A stretch of 64,000 nt of DNA from Sphingomonas sp. 32-62-10. GTDB taxonomy: Bacteria; Pseudomonadota; Alphaproteobacteria; Sphingomonadales; Sphingomonadaceae. This document shows positions 17,533 through 26,880 of the stretch, in pieces. Each line of letters opens with the position of its first letter. Positions within the stretch are counted from its first letter, which is position 1. A program made the translations under genes and the position numbers. The notes beneath the pieces are model-generated. The model ran no database searches. It had not been told where the DNA came from and saw nothing but the letters and a program-made list of their open reading frames with translations. The stretch covers positions 1 to 64,000 of the forward strand of contig NCEE01000010.1 in the NCBI GenBank assembly GCA_002280555.1. The letters run 5' to 3'.

Positions 17533-20500
17533 TTAGAAGCCAATGCTGACCGACGCGCGACCACCATGATCGCCCCATTGCTTCGACGTGTTGGCAAAGC
17601 CGCCCACCCCGAAACGGATGCCCGATGTCGTCGCCAGATCGAAGCCGATGTCGATATCGAGGCTGTCACGGCCCAGCCGGCTACCTGCTACTTGGAAGCT
17701 TGGGCCAGCCCCGGCAAAGCTAGCCGACCGCACACTACCCAGATCGTTCCAGCCCCGAACATAGGCGGCGACGATCCGAGGTTCGAACATCAGCCCCGAC
17801 GTGATCGGTGTGGCACCGCTCATCTTCACGCCGAACGACGCAAAGTTGGTATCGAGACGCTCGCGACCAACCCGCAACGCAGCGGCCCCGCCCGTTTCGG
17901 TCAGCGCATCCACGGTGGTCCGCCCATAGGTGTAGCGAACGAACGGTGACACCGCAACCGGACCCTGGATCACCGCATAAGCGAGTTCGCCGAACACCTG
18001 CGCCGAAGTTGCTTCCGAGCGCGCGTTGAGCGTGCCCGCCAGCCCTGCGGTGGTCAGCGTCCGGGTAGAGTCAATGTCATGCCAGGCATAGGTGCCGCCG
18101 ATCTGTGCCGTTACGCGGGCGTCGATGGGCGCCCAGGCGATGCTGCCGCCGACCAGTCTGGTGGAAATATTGGCACGGCTGGCCCGGCCGGGAAGCCGGA
18201 CGTCATCATCGAGATAACCCCCGCTCAGGCCGAACCGGAAGCCGTTCGCGGTATAATCGATGCCGCCATACACGCCGGTGCGGTTGCTTTCGATCGACGC
18301 CAGGCCAGCCTGGGTGCGTTGATCGGTATAGCTTTGGAGGCCCTGCGCCCACATGCCAAAGCCGTCGCCGCTATTCTGGGTACCGCGCGCAAACACGGCA
18401 TCACGGATGCGGCGGTTGCTGTCGACCAGGACGGTAGACAGCGACGCATGGATTTCACCCGACAATTCGTCGAACGCGCCCTGGGCGCCGGTTGCGGTGA
18501 GCATCAGCACCGCGTTGTAGATCGGGTCACCCAGCGACCGCCCCTGCACGGCCGTCGCGATACTGCTTTGATTGTTCGTCACCGCTTGTGAGGCAAAGGT
18601 GATGTCGTTGCGCCCCAGGGTCAGGAAGACCGTGTTGGCATTGTACGACAGGAACGGCGTCAGGAAGGCGAGGTTGGAGGTCGCCCCGGCAAAAGTACCG
18701 TTGATTCCGCCTTGGGCCGTAAGAATGGTGTAATTGGTCAGCGGAGCATAGTTGCCCGCTGCGGCAATTACTTGGACGGTCGCCGCGCCAATCGTGGCGG
18801 TGCCGGTGGCGTTGATCCGATCTGCCTGGCCCGCTGTGTTGGCTTCAACCGCAAAGATTGACCCGCTAGCAAAAGTAACATTGCCGTTCACTGTCTGCGT
18901 GCCGATCGAGTTGCCCGGTGCCCAAACGCCGCCACTGCTAATCGTTGTGTTACCGACCGTGCCGGTTCCGCCCAGCGTACCGCCCGACGCTACCGTCAAC
19001 GGCGAAACGATGCTGCCATTGACGGAGAGCGTGCCGCCATTGACTGTTGTCGGCCCGGTATAGGTGTTCGTACCCGTCAGGTTAAGGTTGCCCGTACCGC
19101 TCTTAGTGAAGGATCCATTCCCTGCCAGCGTACCGGCAAAGGTGGAATTGGTGTTCTGAGTCGTAGTTAGCGATCCATTATCGATGTTCACAGTTGCCGT
19201 TCGGCTACTGCCGGCAATCTCGGCAATGCGCTGCGTGGTACCCGAAAAATCGATTGTTCCGCTGCCCTGGACATCAAGCTCCGTCGTCGAAGCGACTGGT
19301 GCTGAAAGTCTGATCGAGCCGCCATTCAGCACTGTCGTCCCCAAAAAAGCATAATTGCTGCCGAAGCTGATAGTACCCGCGCCCTGCTTTACGAAAGTAC
19401 CCGAGCCAGAAAGGGCGCCGACAAAGCTGTAGGCGTCCGATCGGTCAACGATCAGTGTGCCGGCGTTGATCAGGCTGCCTGTATAGTTGCCGGAGGTGCC
19501 CCCGGTCCCAATCTGGAAGGTGCCGTTGTTAACAAAAGCCCCCCCCTGCGTGCCCGTGATCAGCACCGTGCTGCCTGCATCGACCGTGTTAGAGCCGGTA
19601 TTTGTGAGGCTGTTTATGCCAGCGAGGGTGGCAATGCCGGCGCCGGTAAACCGCACGCCGCCCGTGCCGGTGACGGTAGTGGCCCCGAAAACGCTGCCCG
19701 CTGATGTTGCACTGCTGCGGACGACGAGTGCGCCATTGTCGGCGATAGTGCTGGTCGAATAGCCTGCAATGCCGTTCGCGCCGTTGACGAGTTCGAGCGC
19801 CGCGCCGCCGCTGATGATAGTACGGGTGACCGTGCTGTTGTTGGCGACAGGCGCCGTCCAATAGCCGCTTTGGATAGTCATGCTATCGAAGCCCTGGAAG
19901 TCCGCAACCGTCTGTGTGCCCACGGGGCTCGTGCCACTGCCGATCAAGGTTGCGGCATCGGTGCCGCCGCCTCCCTGAATCGCGCCGGTCACGGTGGATC
20001 CGGTGCGCAGAATGACGATGTCGTTGGTCGCGCCAAGCTGCACCGCTGCCGCGCCCGTCGCGCCAATGATCCGGCCGGCATTGTCCAGCGTGGTTTGCCC
20101 CGACGCCAGGATCGCGGTACCCGTAGCGCTGCTGATCGACCCAAGGTTGACGATACTGATAGTACCGCCAATCGCGTTGATACCGTTGGCGCCACCCTGA
20201 ATGTTGCCGTTTGCGGCAACGTTTACCGTCACAGCACCCGGCGGATCGATGAATAGGCCAGTCCCGCTTGTTGAGCTAAGCGTGCCCGTCACAGTGGCGG
20301 AAACTGCGCCGCCGGGCCCGTTAGCGATCAGGCGCACCGCGTCGGCGCCAGCGCCGGTCGCGGTTGCCGAGCCGATCGTCGCCGTAATAGCCCCTGTGAT
20401 TGCTTCCACAAACAGGGCATCCGCGCGGGTGACGACGCCCGTCATTCCATTCGTGACGCTCGTCCCGGTCGAAGATGCTTCCGCCACGTTCAAAGTCACG

Positions 20501-23500
20501 CCGGTGCCGCCAGTGACCGATACGCCAGATCCGCCGTCGCCGCCGCCAGCCGCGCGGGTTGCCCGAACGTCGGCCGCACCGCCCGCATTAACCAGGATCG
20601 CCGTCCCTGCCGATGCCGTGGCAATGCCGCCGCTGACGGTGATCCCGCCAGTCGTGCCAAGCTCGATTGCATTGGTCGTCGCACCCGTCACTGCAGTGTT
20701 GGATGCCGTAACCGCGATCGCACCGGTCGAACCGACGACACGGATGCCAGTTGCACCGACCCCCATCGTCGAAATCGCGTCGCTGTTAATGGTGGTCTCG
20801 CCGCCTTGCGGGGTTACGCCGATGCCATAGGATAAGGTGCCGCCGGTCGTGATCGTGCCTAAGTTATTGACCGAGACCGCGCCGCCACCGCCCAGCACGT
20901 TGATGCCGATTGAATTCGCGCCCGCCGTCAGGGTCATACCCCGAGTCGTTACCGAAACCGGCGCGGCGGCGTTGTTGGGCGAGGTGTTGTACGCGTTGGT
21001 TCGTCCGCTGCCCGCTTCGATCCTGACGCCGTCGGCTTGGACACCCTGTGTTGAGATGTTGTTGCTGTCGACCGTGATCGATCCGGCGACGCTGGTGGCG
21101 ATGATGCCGGCCGAATACCGTGGCTGGGTACCGGCCAGCCGCGTGGTCCCGACCGTATTGATCGTGCCGGTGCTGGTGATCGAGAGCGCCCCTGAATCGG
21201 TGATGCCCTGAATGCCATAGGCGCCGTCGCCTATGGTCGTGATCGATCCACTATTGATGGTCAGCGTGCCGGGCAGGGTGGTGCCTGCAACGGTGCTGGT
21301 CGGCACCTGCGCGTTGATGCCGATGCGATTGCCCTGGCCGGTCGACGTGATCGTGCCGCTGTTGATGACCAGCGAGGCGCCGTTGGCGGTGATCGCCGCC
21401 GTGTTCGCCGCGACCATCCCATTCACGTTGATCGTGCCGCTGTTGATCGTGGTCAACCCGCGCCGCGGTGCGCCGGTCGCGTTACCAGCCTCGATGCCGA
21501 TACCGCCGGTGTTGATCGTGTCGCTGATCACATTGACGTCGATGCCGAACGCTTGGATCGCGCTGGCGCTGCCGTTCGTCACGGTCCCGCTGTTGACGTT
21601 GATCGTCGCGCGCGGGCCAAAGGCATTGATACCGATATTGGTGGCGGTCAGGTTGGTGCTGGTCACGTTGACGACGCCTTCGGCGGTGCCGACAGTGCTG
21701 GTATTGGCGATCAGCCCGAAGTCCGCACCGGTCGATACCAAAGCGCCGCTGTTGACGGTGACATTGTCGCGACCCTGCGCGAAGATGCCGCGGTTCGCCG
21801 ATGTCAGGTTGGTCGAATTCACGGCCGCAAGACCGCCGGTCGAAATCGCGATAAGTCCGGTGACGCCTGCGCCGGTGGTCTGGACCGTGCCGCCAGTTAC
21901 CGAAACCGCACCGACGCTGCGCGCGTCGACCGCTGCGCCGCCAGTTACCGCATCAGCGACACTGACGGTAATCGCCCCGGTGAAGCCATTGCTGCTCAGG
22001 TTGATGCCGGTGGATGTAGCTCTAACGATCCCGGCGGCGACGTTGACCGGCCCGGTCGCACCCGATGTCGGCTGGACAATGATGGCCGAGGCCGCCGTCC
22101 CGGTCGCCCGCACATCGCTGGCGTTGATGGTCACAGCACCACCGGCGTTGAACGCCCAGATACCGTTCGCATTGGCGCCGCTGACAGCGATCGGGCCGCT
22201 TGCGATCGAAATCGCGCCGGTGTTGGTATTGGCAGCGGGGTTGAAATAGATGCCATGCGCAGATGCGCCGGTGGTCGTGATCGAACCCATTCCAGTGATC
22301 GTCGCGGCTCCCGTAGTGCTGGTGGCGTTAATGCCATAGGCACTCTGGCCGGCGGTCACGATCTGTCCGGTGTTGGCGATATTGATCGCTCCCGAACCGG
22401 CGTTGACCTGCACCCCATTGGCATTGTTGCCGCTCGTCTGCAGCCGGCCCGTCGTGCTGATTGTTACCGCGCCGGTGATCGTGCCGGTGCCAACCGGGGC
22501 GACTCGGATGCCGGTCGAGCCGGCCCCGGTCGTGGTCACCGCTCCGCTCGTGATCGCGGTCGTGCCTGTGCCATTCGGAGTAACATAAATGCCGAATGCA
22601 TTGGTGCCGGCGGTCGATACCGCACCGCTCATCACGGTAGCAGAGGTAAAGTTTAAGCCATTCGCGCCGCTGTTGAAACTGCCGGTACGACCACCGCCCA
22701 CTACGATCCCAAATCCACCGTTGGTACCGCTATTCACGACCGAGGTGCTGCGGATGATGATGTCGGAGCCGGCCTGAACCGTTATGGCATCGGAATTCTG
22801 CGTCACGCGCACCGAACCACTCGTGATGTCGACCGTTCCGCCGCTTTGCCCTAGCGCTTGAATGCCGGCCTGGTTGTTACCCAGCGCTTCAGTTGTGCCG
22901 GCGTTAATCACGACCCCACCCAGCGCGCCGTTCGCGAAAATCGCCGCGCCGCTGGTTCCGGCGGCATTGCTGTTCGTCGCTGTTCCGCTGTTGATAACGA
23001 CGCGAAAGCCCTGACCAACAATGGCGTTAAGCGAGGCACCGGTGCCGCTGGCGACGGCATTCGTGCTGTTGACGGTGGTCACGGCGCCGGTCGTCATGCC
23101 AATTGGCCCAAGGTCCGAGCTTGCAAAGATTCCGCCGCGTGCTCCGATCGCGCTGTTGGACGTCACCGTGACATTGCCGGTCCTGCCGAGGGCGCTGATG
23201 GCGCGGCTGGCATTGTTCGTATCCGAGCGGGCGGTCCCACTGTTAACCACCGTGACCGTACCGCTGGTGGCGCGCGCTTCGATCCCATTTGTCTGGCCGG
23301 TGCCGCTGGCGGTGACGTTGGCCGCCTTGACACTGACGTTACCAGAACCGGTATTGTTAGCTAAAATGCCCGCCCCGGTCGGGTTGCTGACGCTGTTATC
23401 CACGTTGATCGTGCCGACATCGATGTCGATGTCCCCGCCACTGGTCGTGACCTCGATCGTACGCGGCCCGCCGGAGCGGGTGCCGGTTTCATTCAGCGAA

Positions 23501-23670
23501 TAACCATTAGAGTTGTTGACCGAGGAGATATTCTGGCCGTGGGCCGGTGCGATACCGACTAGCGTCGATCCAAGAGCAGTGCCGAGCATGGCGAGGCTGC
23601 GGAAATAGGGATTGCGCGAGAACGCAGTGTTGGAGCGGACATTCTTGCTGTTGGTCAATTCGATGATCAT
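17533..23670 (-). CDS. Giant autotransporter adhesin (type V secretion)
   Basis: The protein has 2045 residues. A long signal peptide (about 1-46, ending GIAPAHGQ) leads into a passenger of about 1700 residues rich in Gly, Thr, Ser, Asn and Ala and nearly free of Cys. The passenger is built of degenerate 35-40-residue units with cores such as TTGAGSTGIRV, TAGQSAYGINA, TTGASAHGIYF and SGANANGIWAF, the pattern of a beta-helix. Near the end come autotransporter-associated strand repeats (SGTGNLNLTGTNTYTGPTTV) and about 270 residues of barrel (from FGMWAQGL) ending SVSIGF. It should translocate its own passenger to the cell surface for adhesion or aggregation. The AraC gene lies upstream on the same strand. 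Confidence 0.92.
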   Translation of the reverse strand: MIIELTNSKNVRSNTAFSRNPYFRSLAMLGTALGSTLVGIAPAHGQNISSVNNSNGYSLNETGTRSGGPRTIEVTTSGGDIDIDVGTINVDNSVSNPTGAGILANNTGSGNVSVKAANVTASGTGQTNGIEARATSGTVTVVNSGTARSDTNNASRAISALGRTGNVTVTSNSAIGARGGIFASSDLGPIGMTTGAVTTVNSTNAVASGTGASLNAIVGQGFRVVINSGTATNSNAAGTSGAAIFANGALGGVVINAGTTEALGNNQAGIQALGQSGGTVDITSGSVRVTQNSDAITVQAGSDIIIRSTSVVNSGTNGGFGIVVGGGRTGSFNSGANGLNFTSATVMSGAVSTAGTNAFGIYVTPNGTGTTAITSGAVTTTGAGSTGIRVAPVGTGTITGAVTISTTGRLQTSGNNANGVQVNAGSGAINIANTGQIVTAGQSAYGINATSTTGAATITGMGSITTTGASAHGIYFNPAANTNTGAISIASGPIAVSGANANGIWAFNAGGAVTINASDVRATGTAASAIIVQPTSGATGPVNVAAGIVRATSTGINLSSNGFTGAITVSVADAVTGGAAVDARSVGAVSVTGGTVQTTGAGVTGLIAISTGGLAAVNSTNLTSANRGIFAQGRDNVTVNSGALVSTGADFGLIANTSTVGTAEGVVNVTSTNLTATNIGINAFGPRATINVNSGTVTNGSASAIQAFGIDVNVISDTINTGGIGIEAGNATGAPRRGLTTINSGTINVNGMVAANTAAITANGASLVINSGTITSTGQGNRIGINAQVPTSTVAGTTLPGTLTINSGSITTIGDGAYGIQGITDSGALSITSTGTINTVGTTRLAGTQPRYSAGIIATSVAGSITVDSNNISTQGVQADGVRIEAGSGRTNAYNTSPNNAAAPVSVTTRGMTLTAGANSIGINVLGGGGAVSVNNLGTITTGGTLSYGIGVTPQGGETTINSDAISTMGVGATGIRVVGSTGAIAVTASNTAVTGATTNAIELGTTGGITVSGGIATASAGTAILVNAGGAADVRATRAAGGGDGGSGVSVTGGTGVTLNVAEASSTGTSVTNGMTGVVTRADALFVEAITGAITATIGSATATGAGADAVRLIANGPGGAVSATVTGTLSSTSGTGLFIDPPGAVTVNVAANGNIQGGANGINAIGGTISIVNLGSISSATGTAILASGQTTLDNAGRIIGATGAAAVQLGATNDIVILRTGSTVTGAIQGGGGTDAATLIGSGTSPVGTQTVADFQGFDSMTIQSGYWTAPVANNSTVTRTIISGGAALELVNGANGIAGYSTSTIADNGALVVRSSATSAGSVFGATTVTGTGGVRFTGAGIATLAGINSLTNTGSNTVDAGSTVLITGTQGGAFVNNGTFQIGTGGTSGNYTGSLINAGTLIVDRSDAYSFVGALSGSGTFVKQGAGTISFGSNYAFLGTTVLNGGSIRLSAPVASTTELDVQGSGTIDFSGTTQRIAEIAGSSRTATVNIDNGSLTTTQNTNSTFAGTLAGNGSFTKSGTGNLNLTGTNTYTGPTTVNGGTLSVNGSIVSPLTVASGGTLGGTGTVGNTTISSGGVWAPGNSIGTQTVNGNVTFASGSIFAVEANTAGQADRINATGTATIGAATVQVIAAAGNYAPLTNYTILTAQGGINGTFAGATSNLAFLTPFLSYNANTVFLTLGRNDITFASQAVTNNQSSIATAVQGRSLGDPIYNAVLMLTATGAQGAFDELSGEIHASLSTVLVDSNRRIRDAVFARGTQNSGDGFGMWAQGLQSYTDQRTQAGLASIESNRTGVYGGIDYTANGFRFGLSGGYLDDDVRLPGRASRANISTRLVGGSIAWAPIDARVTAQIGGTYAWHDIDSTRTLTTAGLAGTLNARSEATSAQVFGELAYAVIQGPVAVSPFVRYTYGRTTVDALTETGGAAALRVGRERLDTNFASFGVKMSGATPITSGLMFEPRIVAAYVRGWNDLGSVRSASFAGAGPSFQVAGSRLGRDSLDIDIGFDLATTSGIRFGVGGFANTSKQWGDHGGRASVSIGF

Positions 23671-23887
23671 TATCGGTCCCTACGTTTTGGTATTCGCGTT
23701 AAGATTGCTCAGCGCCCAAAAAACACTGATAAAGAGTGGAATTGCCTTACGTTAGGACTTGCCAAACGGCATTGAACCGCCGTTCTGGTTTCTTGTAAGA
23801 TCGTGTCGGGCGCATTGGTTCCCGTGCCAATTTGGGGCGATGATGGCGTCATCCCACGGGCATTCGCTTGCGCCACCGCGCGACACC

Positions 23888-24895
23888 TTATTCCGGTGTG
23901 ATGTCAGCCAAACTATCGGCGACCAGCACGCGGTAATCGCGCGGCGACATGCCGAATCGAACGCGGAAGGCCCGGCTCAGGTGCGGCGCATCGCTGAACC
24001 CCAGTCGGTGCGCGATGTTGCCGATCGGCTCGGCACGATCGAGATCGGCCAGCGCAGCACGCGCTCGCTCAAGCCGTTGGCGCGCGATGAAATTGTGGAT
24101 TCCGCCCTCCTCGTGGAAAGCGGCAAACAATCGCGCCCGCGATACCCCCAGTGCCCGGCACAAATCGGCAATCGTGATCTTCCCATCACCCAGGCGGCGG
24201 TCAATTTCCTCGCCAGCACGTTGCAGCAGCAGCTTTTCGGAGGTGATGTGCGGCAGCGCTTTCGGTCGCACCTCGGCAAGCGCGATCGCGGCAAGCTCCA
24301 GAAACACCCTGCCCAACCGCTCAGCCGACATGATGTCCAGCCGGGGCAAGGCGCGGCGGGTCAACTCGGCATGGCCAAACAGCATTTCGGCTGCGGCCGC
24401 CGGGACGACAAGCCCATGGAGGTCATGCAGCGGACCAAATGCCTGCTGGGCCACCGGGCGCGATATGATGATCGAATAGGTCGTGCTGGCGCTCGATACG
24501 TGCAGCGACGGTCGACCGAGATCGTGAAAATGCAGCGTGCCCGACGGCTCGTAAAAGGGCCGACCATCCATGTCGCCCTGCGCGAGCCCATCGACCATCA
24601 TGTTGATGATGATCGGATCGAATTCGGATGATCGGATATCCTGCTGGCGCCGTTCCCAGCGCATCCCGGTGATTTCCGTATAAACAAACATCACCTCGCC
24701 AAGCTGCGCCGATTCCCAACGGGTGTTGAAGGGCTCGCTCGGCTCGGTGCGATATACTCGCTCACGCCGCGGCCAATCGCGCAACAGCCAGGCACGGTAA
24801 CGATCTTCAGGGGCCAGATCATCCGTTGAATAGCGCAGCACCGGGATCGATTGACCATCGGCGGGATCGATCGGTGGATTGTCGGCATCAAACAT
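23888..24895 (-). CDS. AraC-family transcriptional regulator
   Basis: 335 residues. The N-terminal 200 residues resemble the AraC-binding-like sensor domain. The C-terminal DNA-binding part has two helix-turn-helix units: ITIADLCRALGVSRARLFAAF and IGNIAHRLGFSDAPHLSRAF, then RFGMSPRDYR. It is 217 bp upstream of the autotransporter on the same strand and divergent from the DJ-1-family gene across a 596-bp gap, so either could be its target. The start ATG (24893-24895) is followed at once upstream by a 15-bp hairpin that holds its purine-rich leader. Confidence 0.9.
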   Translation of the reverse strand: MFDADNPPIDPADGQSIPVLRYSTDDLAPEDRYRAWLLRDWPRRERVYRTEPSEPFNTRWESAQLGEVMFVYTEITGMRWERRQQDIRSSEFDPIIINMMVDGLAQGDMDGRPFYEPSGTLHFHDLGRPSLHVSSASTTYSIIISRPVAQQAFGPLHDLHGLVVPAAAAEMLFGHAELTRRALPRLDIMSAERLGRVFLELAAIALAEVRPKALPHITSEKLLLQRAGEEIDRRLGDGKITIADLCRALGVSRARLFAAFHEEGGIHNFIARQRLERARAALADLDRAEPIGNIAHRLGFSDAPHLSRAFRVRFGMSPRDYRVLVADSLADITPE

Positions 24896-24898
24896 TAT

Positions 24899-24938
24899 CC
24901 CGCCAAGCCCCGCTCATCGGGCGGCGGGGCTTGGCGGG
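24899..24938. promoter_or_regulatory. 15-bp perfect hairpin at the araC start codon
   Basis: CCCGCCAAGCCCCGC (24899-24913) pairs perfectly with GCGGGGCTTGGCGGG (24924-24938) around a 10-nt loop. On the araC strand the 3' arm ends in GGCGGG, only 3 nt before the ATG, so the only SD-like bases of araC are locked in the stem. There is no T-run on either side, which speaks against a simple terminator. Control of araC translation, or a protein-binding palindrome, are both possible. Confidence 0.6.
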
Positions 24939-25491
24939 CAGGGCTTCGCTGCCACCAAAAGGACCGACATATCGCTGGCGTGTTCGATGCTGGAACGCCG
25001 TCAGCGCGCGGATTACGGCATCGACATCGACAACCCGCCGATGCGGAACGACAAACTCATACGCTACGCTGATACTCAATCCGAACTACTCCACACGCGA
25101 TACCGATGCGCAAAAAACGTTGCGCATCCTGAAGGCCTTAGGGGAAAAATTGACCCAGTCCATTTGCAAGATGGCACGGCAGGCTCATCCCGAACCGCTA
25201 AGATGCGCCCGACTTGGATGCCCATACGGTACTAAGGCCCCGGCGGTGCCGCGATCGGCACCTTCCAGACAGATCAACCAGCGAAACGGTTTGGAGTTCC
25301 ACCGCGGCCATCGCCTCAACGAATGACACTCCGATGCGCCAGCAATCTCGCAATCTGCGATTGAGCCCCACGATGATTGCGCTTATTCTGCTGCTGCCTG
25401 CGTGACTGGCGATCGGGTGGAGCACCACCGGGGAGCGCGTGGCAGCGCCGCCGCATCGCCTGGGCATCCCACCACATTGATGGAGGTCACC
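24939..25491. other. Non-coding interval between araC and the DJ-1 gene
   Basis: This is the only gap above 300 bases. Frames here (for example 24939-25326, plus strand) show no recognisable protein, no domain motif and proline/arginine-rich shadow-type composition. Besides the repeat at 25105-25128 it holds a small palindrome CAATC-TGC-GATTG near 25350. GGAGGT just before 25492 serves the DJ-1 gene. It may contain the divergent promoters. Confidence 0.5.
25105..25128. promoter_or_regulatory. Inverted repeat, candidate operator upstream of the DJ-1 gene
   Basis: GATGCGCAA (25105-25113) and TTGCGCATC (25120-25128) form a perfect 9-bp inverted repeat spaced by 6 A-rich bases, inside the divergent intergenic region. 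The symmetry and spacing fit a dimeric regulator site better than a terminator, since no T-tract follows. The binding protein is unknown; AraC proteins more often use direct repeats. Confidence 0.4.
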
Positions 25492-26205
25492 ATGCCCGAA
25501 TTTTCACCCCTGCACGTCTCGTTCCTGCTGTTCCCTAACGTTACCCAGCTCGATCTGACCGGCCCCGCGCAGGTGCTCTCCCGCCTTGGCAATACGACGA
25601 TCGATCTCGTTTCGCGTGATCTGGACCCCGTGGCGACCGATGCCGGTTTCGCGCTGATGCCCACCGCCACCTTTGCCGATGCCCGCCAGCCCGATATCCT
25701 GTGCATCCCCGGCGGCTTTGGCACTGCCGATGTGATCGAGGACGAAGCGACGCTTGCCTGGGTACGGCAAGCGGCAGCGGGGGCGACCTGGGTGACGAGC
25801 GTGTGCACCGGATCGCTGATCCTGGGCGCGGCGGGGCTGCTGACGGGATACCGGGCGACGACGCACTGGGCCTCGCATCACATGCTCGCGCGCTTCGGGG
25901 CGATCCCGGTGCAGGAGCGGATCGTGTTCGATCGCAACCGCGTCAGCGGCGGCGGGGTGACGGCCGGAATTGATTTTGCGCTGGCGCTGACGGCCGCGAT
26001 CCGGGGGGAAGACCATGCCCGACTGGTGCAGCTGAGCCTGGAATATGATCCCACGCCGCCCTTCGACGCAGGCTCACCCGCCGGCGCCGGGCCAGAAATT
26101 CTTGCCCGCTACAAGGCGATGGTCGCCACGTTGCGCGCCGACAGCGACCAGCGCATGGCCGCCGCGGCGGCCCGGTTGAATGCAGCTCCACCCGATCAGG
26201 CGTGA
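25492..26205 (+). CDS. DJ-1/PfpI-family protein, isonitrile hydratase-like
   Basis: 237 residues. The DJ-1/PfpI fold carries Asp21 (TQLDLTGPAQVL), the nucleophile elbow with Cys105-Thr106 (VCTGSLILGAAGLL) and ATTHWASHH. The Asp-to-Cys spacing of 84 equals that of the Pseudomonas isonitrile hydratase InhA (Asp17, Cys101, Thr102), which turns isonitriles into N-formamides. That function is therefore likely but not proved. ATG 25492 follows GGAGGT at good spacing; an upstream in-frame start at 25402 has no support. The 3' end overlaps the convergent dedA gene by 10 bp. Confidence 0.87.
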   Translation: MPEFSPLHVSFLLFPNVTQLDLTGPAQVLSRLGNTTIDLVSRDLDPVATDAGFALMPTATFADARQPDILCIPGGFGTADVIEDEATLAWVRQAAAGATWVTSVCTGSLILGAAGLLTGYRATTHWASHHMLARFGAIPVQERIVFDRNRVSGGGVTAGIDFALALTAAIRGEDHARLVQLSLEYDPTPPFDAGSPAGAGPEILARYKAMVATLRADSDQRMAAAAARLNAAPPDQA

Positions 26206-26828
26206 GGCTTCAGCCCCTTCAGCTTATGGCGGACATACCAGACGACAGCGACCACAATGACCACACCGATCACCAGATCGGCGCTATGGAATGCCGCCTT
26301 CATCCAGGGGCTGTTGTTCCACTGGTCGCCCAGCACCATGCCGACATAAGCGAGGCCAAAGCACCACGGCCATGATCCGACAAAGGTATAGATGTGGAAG
26401 CGGCCAAGCGGCATCCGCGCCACACCGGCGGGAAACGCGATGAACGACCGGATCACCGGCAACAACCGCCCGATCAGCACCGCCATGTCACCATGGCGTT
26501 CAAAAAAGCGATCGGCGGCGTCGATCTCGCCAGGGCCGATCAGCACATATTTGCCCCAGCGCAAGAACGCGGGGCGACCGCCGCGCTTGCCGATTTCATA
26601 AGCCGGGATTGAGCCAAGATTGCACCCGATCGCCCCCGCAGTCGCCGCCAGATACAAGTTAAACTGCCCGGTCGAGACCAGATAGCCGGCAAACGGCATG
26701 ATGATCTCTGACGGCAATGGAATGCATGCTGATTCGATTGCCATCAGCAGTACGATGCCAAGATAGCCGCCGCTGGAAATCACCCAGATCGTGAAGCCTG
26801 CGAGGATGCCAAGAATATGTTCAACCAT
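26196..26828 (-). CDS. DedA-family inner-membrane protein
   Basis: 210 residues from ATG 26828, with 5-6 hydrophobic helices. Family signatures are ESACIPLPSEIIMPFAGYL near the N-terminus, GxxxAYEIGKRGGR and the basic-aromatic motif GRLLPVIRSFIAFPAGVARM. DedA/SNARE-associated proteins are proton-driven lipid carriers or flippases for undecaprenyl phosphate or phospholipids and support envelope integrity. The frame extends to 26891, but that would run into the upstream gene's end and has no better ribosome site. Confidence 0.9.
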   Translation of the reverse strand: MVEHILGILAGFTIWVISSGGYLGIVLLMAIESACIPLPSEIIMPFAGYLVSTGQFNLYLAATAGAIGCNLGSIPAYEIGKRGGRPAFLRWGKYVLIGPGEIDAADRFFERHGDMAVLIGRLLPVIRSFIAFPAGVARMPLGRFHIYTFVGSWPWCFGLAYVGMVLGDQWNNSPWMKAAFHSADLVIGVVIVVAVVWYVRHKLKGLKPHA

Positions 26829-26880
26829 GGCGCTGCGATTGCGCGAAGGTTGCGCGGATTGGAAGCCCTTTCTGCGCTGT

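Noticed and set aside
18752..23503. Series of plus-strand frames rich in Pro, Val and Ala
   Set aside because: They mirror the Gly/Thr/Asn/Ala repeat codons of the autotransporter on the other strand and have no independent support.
17533..23670. Autotransporter passenger repeats as a CRISPR array or satellite DNA
   Set aside because: Units are diverged at DNA level, lie in one open frame and lack constant-length repeat/spacer structure.
24826..25326. Possible plus-strand gene in the araC/DJ-1 gap
   Set aside because: It begins inside araC antisense, has no ribosome site or domain, and two other frames overlap it equally well.
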